The position numbers and the translations under genes are program-made. A DNA stretch of 54,151 nucleotides from an uncultured Eubacteriales bacterium (GTDB lineage Bacteria > Bacillota > Clostridia > Lachnospirales > Lachnospiraceae): NCBI GenBank assembly GCA_900318615.1, contig ONLK01000016.1:1-54151 (forward strand), read 5' to 3'. Under the pieces are notes generated by a model. It ran no database searches. It saw only the letters and a list, made by a program, of their open reading frames with translations, and was not told where the DNA came from. This document shows positions 50,704 to 54,151 of this stretch, in pieces (the first letter of the stretch is position 1; every line of letters starts with the position of its first letter).

Positions 50704-53121
50704 TCAGCTTCTCAGCTCAATTTCCATGGATTTAAGTCCGTTGAGAACTTTCTTCATGGCCGCATCGATATCCGCATCCTGAAGCGTTCTGTCCTTTGCG
50801 CGGAAGGTCAGACGATAAGCCATCGACTTAAAGCCCGGCTTTACCTGAATACCCTCATACAGATCGAACAGTTCTACATTCTCGAGGATCTTTCCGCCGC
50901 GCTGTTCCAGCATAGCCTCGATCTGCCCGTTGGAAATGTGTTTCGGAACGACCATGGAAAGGTCACGCTCCACCGCCGGGAATCTTGCAATTCCCTCGAA
51001 TTTTCGGTCGAAATCAGCAAAGCGGCAGACGGAGGGCATATCCAGCACCGCTACATACGTGCGCTCCGTCATCCCGTAATTTTGCAGAACCAGCGGATGC
51101 AGTTCGCCGAGGTAACCGATTTTCGTCTTTCCGATAAAAATATCCGCCTGGCGGCCTGTATGCAGGAACGGTTTCTTTTCCGCCGGGTCATAGACCGGCT
51201 TTTCTTTAATGTGCAAAGCGTCGAGCAGTACTTCAACCGTACCCTTCATCTGGAAGAAATCATAATCTCCGTACGCACCCAGCGTCAGCTGCTGGCGTTC
51301 ATCCGGCAGTTCGGTCAGCGGCAGTGCTTTCGGAAGATAAATCTTTCCAAACTCATACAGACGTACGTTTTTGTTGCGGTGATTCTGATTGAATGCCAGG
51401 CTGGTCAGCATGCCGTTCAAAGGGATCGTTCTCATGATGGAGAAATCCTCTCCCAGCGGATTGCTGATCGTGATGGCATTCCGAATCGGATCCCCCTCTG
51501 GAATACGCAGCTTGTCATATACCTTCGGGCTTTCGAACGAGTAGCAGAAAGCTTCCGAGAACCCACAATACCGGGCTGCCGTACTGCACATTTCCTGTAC
51601 CATCAGTTCTTCCGGTTTTCCGCCCTGGGTTGCCTCTCCTTTCGGAAGCGTGGTGGGAATGCGGTCATAACCGTAAAATCTTGCAACCTCCTCCGCAAGA
51701 TCGCAGGTACGGTGAATATCCTGGCGAAATGTGGGAGCTGCAATCTCATTGGTATCCTTATCGTAGCGAAGTTCAATCTTCGCAAAATACTTCAGCATCT
51801 GCTCCGCCGGAATGTCCGTACCGAGAAGCTGATTGATTTTATCCGGTTCAAACGCAACCCTGGATTCCTCACGCTTTACCGGATAAATGTCGATCATACC
51901 GCCGACTACTTCCCCGGCGCCCATTTCCTCTACCAGCGCACAGGCACGGTTGATCGCTTCAGCCGCCAGGTTCGGATCCAGCCCTTTATCAAACTTGCGG
52001 GAGGCGTCTGTCTGCAGGCCGATGCGCTTTGCGGAAAGACGGATGTTGGTCCCGTTGAAGCAGGCGGCCTCAAAAAGCATTGTTTTGACATCGTCCGTGA
52101 TCATGGAGTTCTCTCCTCCCATGATCCCTGCAATTCCAACCGGGCCTTCTGCATCGTTGATCATCAGAACATCCTTATCCAGATGGCGCTCCTGCCCGTC
52201 CAGCGTGGTATACACTTCTCCGTCCTGAGCACGCTTTACGATGATCTCATGTCCGGCAATTTTGTCGTAATCGTACGCATGCATCGGCTGTCCGTATTCT
52301 TCCATGACATAGTTTGTGATATCCACCAGGTTGTTGATCGGACGAATACCGTTGGCCGCCAGCCGGCGCTGCATCCACTTCGGGGACGGAGCAATGTGAA
52401 TGTTCTTCACGACTCTGGCTGTATAGCGCGGACACAAGTCCGGATCCTCTACGCGGACCTTCACATAGTCGTTCACGTCTTCCTCATTCCCTGTCTTCGG
52501 CACTTCCGGCTTATGAAATTCCTTATGGAACGTGGCTGCAGCTTCCCGTGCAATTCCGATAACGCTGTAGCAGTCCACACGGTTGTTGGTGATTTCATAT
52601 TCCACATTGGTATCATCCAGCCCCAGCTCGTGGACAGCGTCCGCGCCGGCCGGAACGTCGTTATCAAATACGTAAATGCCGTACTCCGGAGCCTCCGGAT
52701 AGAATTCGCGGGAACTTCCCAGCTCCTCAATGGAACACATCATACCGTTCGACTCAACGCCGCGCAGTTTTCCGGCCTTGATGGGGATACCGCCCTGCGT
52801 CATTTTGCCGTCATGATTGCCGGCAACTTTTCCGCCGTCCAGCACAACCGGAACCTTCTGACCGACGGCAACATTCGGAGCGCCGGTTACAATCTGGATG
52901 GTTTCTGTTCCAATATCCACCTGGCAGATTACAAGATGATCCGCGTCCGGGTGCGGCTCGATGGACATAATCTGTCCAACGACAATCCTGTCAAGATCGC
53001 GGTCATATTCCGTATAGGTTTCAACTTTTGTTCCGCTCATCGTCATGGCGTTGGCGTATTCCTTCGCCGTACAGTCCAGATCCGGAACATAAGCTTTAAT
53101 CCATGAAAGTGTTGTATTCAT
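50704..53121 (-). CDS. pheT: Phenylalanyl-tRNA synthetase beta subunit
   Basis: Beta subunit of the alpha2-beta2 enzyme charging tRNA-Phe, 805 residues. It begins MNTTLSWIKAYVPDLDC. It holds the EMAP-like OB tRNA-binding domain (about 40-150), the B3/B4 editing domain, the B5 domain and the catalytic-like core. The C-terminal ferredoxin-like anticodon-binding domain lies at about 712-805 (ARFPAVERDLSMVVPKHI). AGGAG lies 8 nt before the ATG. It starts 16 nt after pheS and is followed by a terminator. Confidence 0.97.
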   Translation of the reverse strand: MNTTLSWIKAYVPDLDCTAKEYANAMTMSGTKVETYTEYDRDLDRIVVGQIMSIEPHPDADHLVICQVDIGTETIQIVTGAPNVAVGQKVPVVLDGGKVAGNHDGKMTQGGIPIKAGKLRGVESNGMMCSIEELGSSREFYPEAPEYGIYVFDNDVPAGADAVHELGLDDTNVEYEITNNRVDCYSVIGIAREAAATFHKEFHKPEVPKTGNEEDVNDYVKVRVEDPDLCPRYTARVVKNIHIAPSPKWMQRRLAANGIRPINNLVDITNYVMEEYGQPMHAYDYDKIAGHEIIVKRAQDGEVYTTLDGQERHLDKDVLMINDAEGPVGIAGIMGGENSMITDDVKTMLFEAACFNGTNIRLSAKRIGLQTDASRKFDKGLDPNLAAEAINRACALVEEMGAGEVVGGMIDIYPVKREESRVAFEPDKINQLLGTDIPAEQMLKYFAKIELRYDKDTNEIAAPTFRQDIHRTCDLAEEVARFYGYDRIPTTLPKGEATQGGKPEELMVQEMCSTAARYCGFSEAFCYSFESPKVYDKLRIPEGDPIRNAITISNPLGEDFSIMRTIPLNGMLTSLAFNQNHRNKNVRLYEFGKIYLPKALPLTELPDERQQLTLGAYGDYDFFQMKGTVEVLLDALHIKEKPVYDPAEKKPFLHTGRQADIFIGKTKIGYLGELHPLVLQNYGMTERTYVAVLDMPSVCRFADFDRKFEGIARFPAVERDLSMVVPKHISNGQIEAMLEQRGGKILENVELFDLYEGIQVKPGFKSMAYRLTFRAKDRTLQDADIDAAMKKVLNGLKSMEIELRS

Positions 53122-53137
53122 TCTCTATTCTCCTAAC

Positions 53138-54151
53138 TTAGAACTGTTTCAGGAAACGATAATCATTTTCATAAAGCAGACGCATATCATCGATTTCGTA
53201 CTTCAGCAGAGCAATCCGCTCCAGACCTACGCCGAAGGCAAAACCGGTGTATTCTTCCGGATCAATGCCGCACATCTCCAGTACGTGCGGATGTACCATT
53301 CCGCAGCCGAGGATCTCAATCCAGCCTTCCCCCTTGCAGAAACGGCATCCTTTGCCGCCGCACTTAAAACAGCTGACATCCATCTCCGCCGACGGTTCGG
53401 TGAAGGGAAAATGATGCGGGCGGAACTTTGTTTTTGTATCCGCCCCGAACATCTGGCGGGCAAACTCAGCCAGTGTCCCCTTCAGGTCGGAGAACGTAAT
53501 GTTTTTATCAATAACCAGGCCTTCAATCTGGTGGAAGGACGGTGAGTGCGTTGCATCAATTTCATCCGCGCGGAAAACGCGTCCCGGGGAAATCATACGG
53601 ATCGGCAGCTTTCCCTGTTCCATAACACGAGCCTGTACCGGGCTGGTCTGCGTACGCAAAACGATATCCTTATTGATGTAGAAGGTATCCTGCTCATCCT
53701 TTGCCGGATGATTGGGCGGAATATTCAGTTTGGTGAAGTTATACTCGTCATACTCAATTTCCGGTCCCTCGATCACTTCATATCCCATTCCCGTGAAAAT
53801 CCGCTCAACTTCCATCCTGGCAATGGTGTTCGGATGAGGATGGCCGACAGCAATCTTTTTGGCCGGGAGTGTAACATCGATTTCTTCCTTCTCAAGCCTG
53901 GCTTCCAGAGCCTTAGCCTCGAGTTCTCTTTTGGTTTCTTCTATTTTCTGTTCGATGGCAGCACGGGCCTCGTTTACCCTCTGTCCGAACTTAGGACGAT
54001 CCTCCGGTTTTACAGTTCCGATACTCTTCAGAACACCGGTTAGCTCTCCTTTTTTCCCGAGAAATCTTACGCGTATTTCGTTGAGCTTCTCCAGGGAATC
54101 CGCCTGGATCAGGCTCTGTCTGGCGCTGTCTCTGATCTCATCGATTTTGTC
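53138..54151 (-). CDS. pheS: Phenylalanyl-tRNA synthetase alpha subunit (partial, 5' end cut)
   Basis: Catalytic alpha subunit charging tRNA-Phe. The frame runs from the window edge to the stop at 53138 (337 residues visible, only a few missing). The N-terminal coiled-coil region is followed by the class II core. Motif 2 lies in FRADEIDATHSPSFHQIEG and motif 3 in AFGVGLERIALLKYEIDD. A Cys-rich insertion (CFKCGGKGCRFC) precedes GMVHPHVLEMCG, as in many Bacillota PheS. The start codon, promoter and any T-box leader lie outside the window. Confidence 0.95.
   Translation of the reverse strand, partial: DKIDEIRDSARQSLIQADSLEKLNEIRVRFLGKKGELTGVLKSIGTVKPEDRPKFGQRVNEARAAIEQKIEETKRELEAKALEARLEKEEIDVTLPAKKIAVGHPHPNTIARMEVERIFTGMGYEVIEGPEIEYDEYNFTKLNIPPNHPAKDEQDTFYINKDIVLRTQTSPVQARVMEQGKLPIRMISPGRVFRADEIDATHSPSFHQIEGLVIDKNITFSDLKGTLAEFARQMFGADTKTKFRPHHFPFTEPSAEMDVSCFKCGGKGCRFCKGEGWIEILGCGMVHPHVLEMCGIDPEEYTGFAFGVGLERIALLKYEIDDMRLLYENDYRFLKQF

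Noticed and set aside
50404-53106. 900-codon plus-strand open frame opposite pheT
   Set aside because: Antisense shadow of pheT with low-complexity Arg/His/Phe composition and no recognisable domain.

Overview
The window reads as a chromosomal segment from a Gram-positive anaerobe of the class Clostridia, most likely Lachnospiraceae, with roughly half G+C. The evidence is the SCIFF six-cysteine peptide beside its radical-SAM maturase and secDF, a RemA regulator, a fused SecDF, a yicC-remA-gmk-rpoZ operon, a rimP-nusA-ylxRQ-infB operon, a T-box leader, strong AGGAGG ribosome binding sites and several TTG/GTG starts. Almost every gene lies on the minus strand; only rqcH is on the plus strand. 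No tRNA, rRNA, CRISPR array, insertion sequence or prophage gene was seen. Both ends are cut: icd lacks its C-terminus at the left, and pheS lacks its first residues at the right.

Layout, from left to right. 1-6.4 kb: icd, then an operon read leftward from a consensus promoter near 6.46 kb (yicC, remA, gmk, rpoZ, a DUF308 membrane protein, rimO, pgsA). 6.5-8.3 kb: rqcH, divergent from yicC. 8.3-15.1 kb: scfA (SCIFF peptide), scfB (maturase), secDF, recJ and an orphan protein matching only the C-terminal third of leucyl-tRNA synthetase. 15.2-17.4 kb: an EF-G paralogue with its own promoter. 17.5-25.1 kb: a T-box-controlled aromatic amino acid block (repeat lipoprotein, TrpXYZ-like ABC transporter, tyrA, aroA). 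25.1-27.8 kb: rpsO and pnp. 27.8-37.4 kb: the long rimP-nusA-ylxR-ylxQ-infB-rbfA-nrnA-truB-ribF-DUF3592 operon. 37.4-44.7 kb: a DNA topology cluster (topB, a left-handed beta-helix protein, ParE- and ParC-like subunits). 44.9-50.5 kb: a phosphatase-family gene, queA, dut, queH, argH and asd. 50.6-54.15 kb: pheT and pheS.

The most unusual items are: (1) the intact LeuRS C-terminal-like orphan downstream of recJ, with no recognisable catalytic core; (2) a T-box, probably reading tryptophan (UGG specifier), ahead of a lipoprotein with about twenty 8-residue repeats and a TrpXYZ-like transporter, tyrA and aroA; the lipoprotein gene carries a 17-nt deletion frameshift inside its repeats; (3) a long leader hairpin ahead of pnp resembling the RNase III-controlled pnp leader of enterobacteria; (4) several terminator-like hairpins inside operons (scfA/scfB, secDF/recJ, the rimP leader and transporter binding protein/permease); (5) altered key motifs in the EF-G paralogue (G4 box) and the ParC-like subunit (quinolone-contact position).

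All calls come from reading the sequence and from remembered family features. No database search or structure computation was run.
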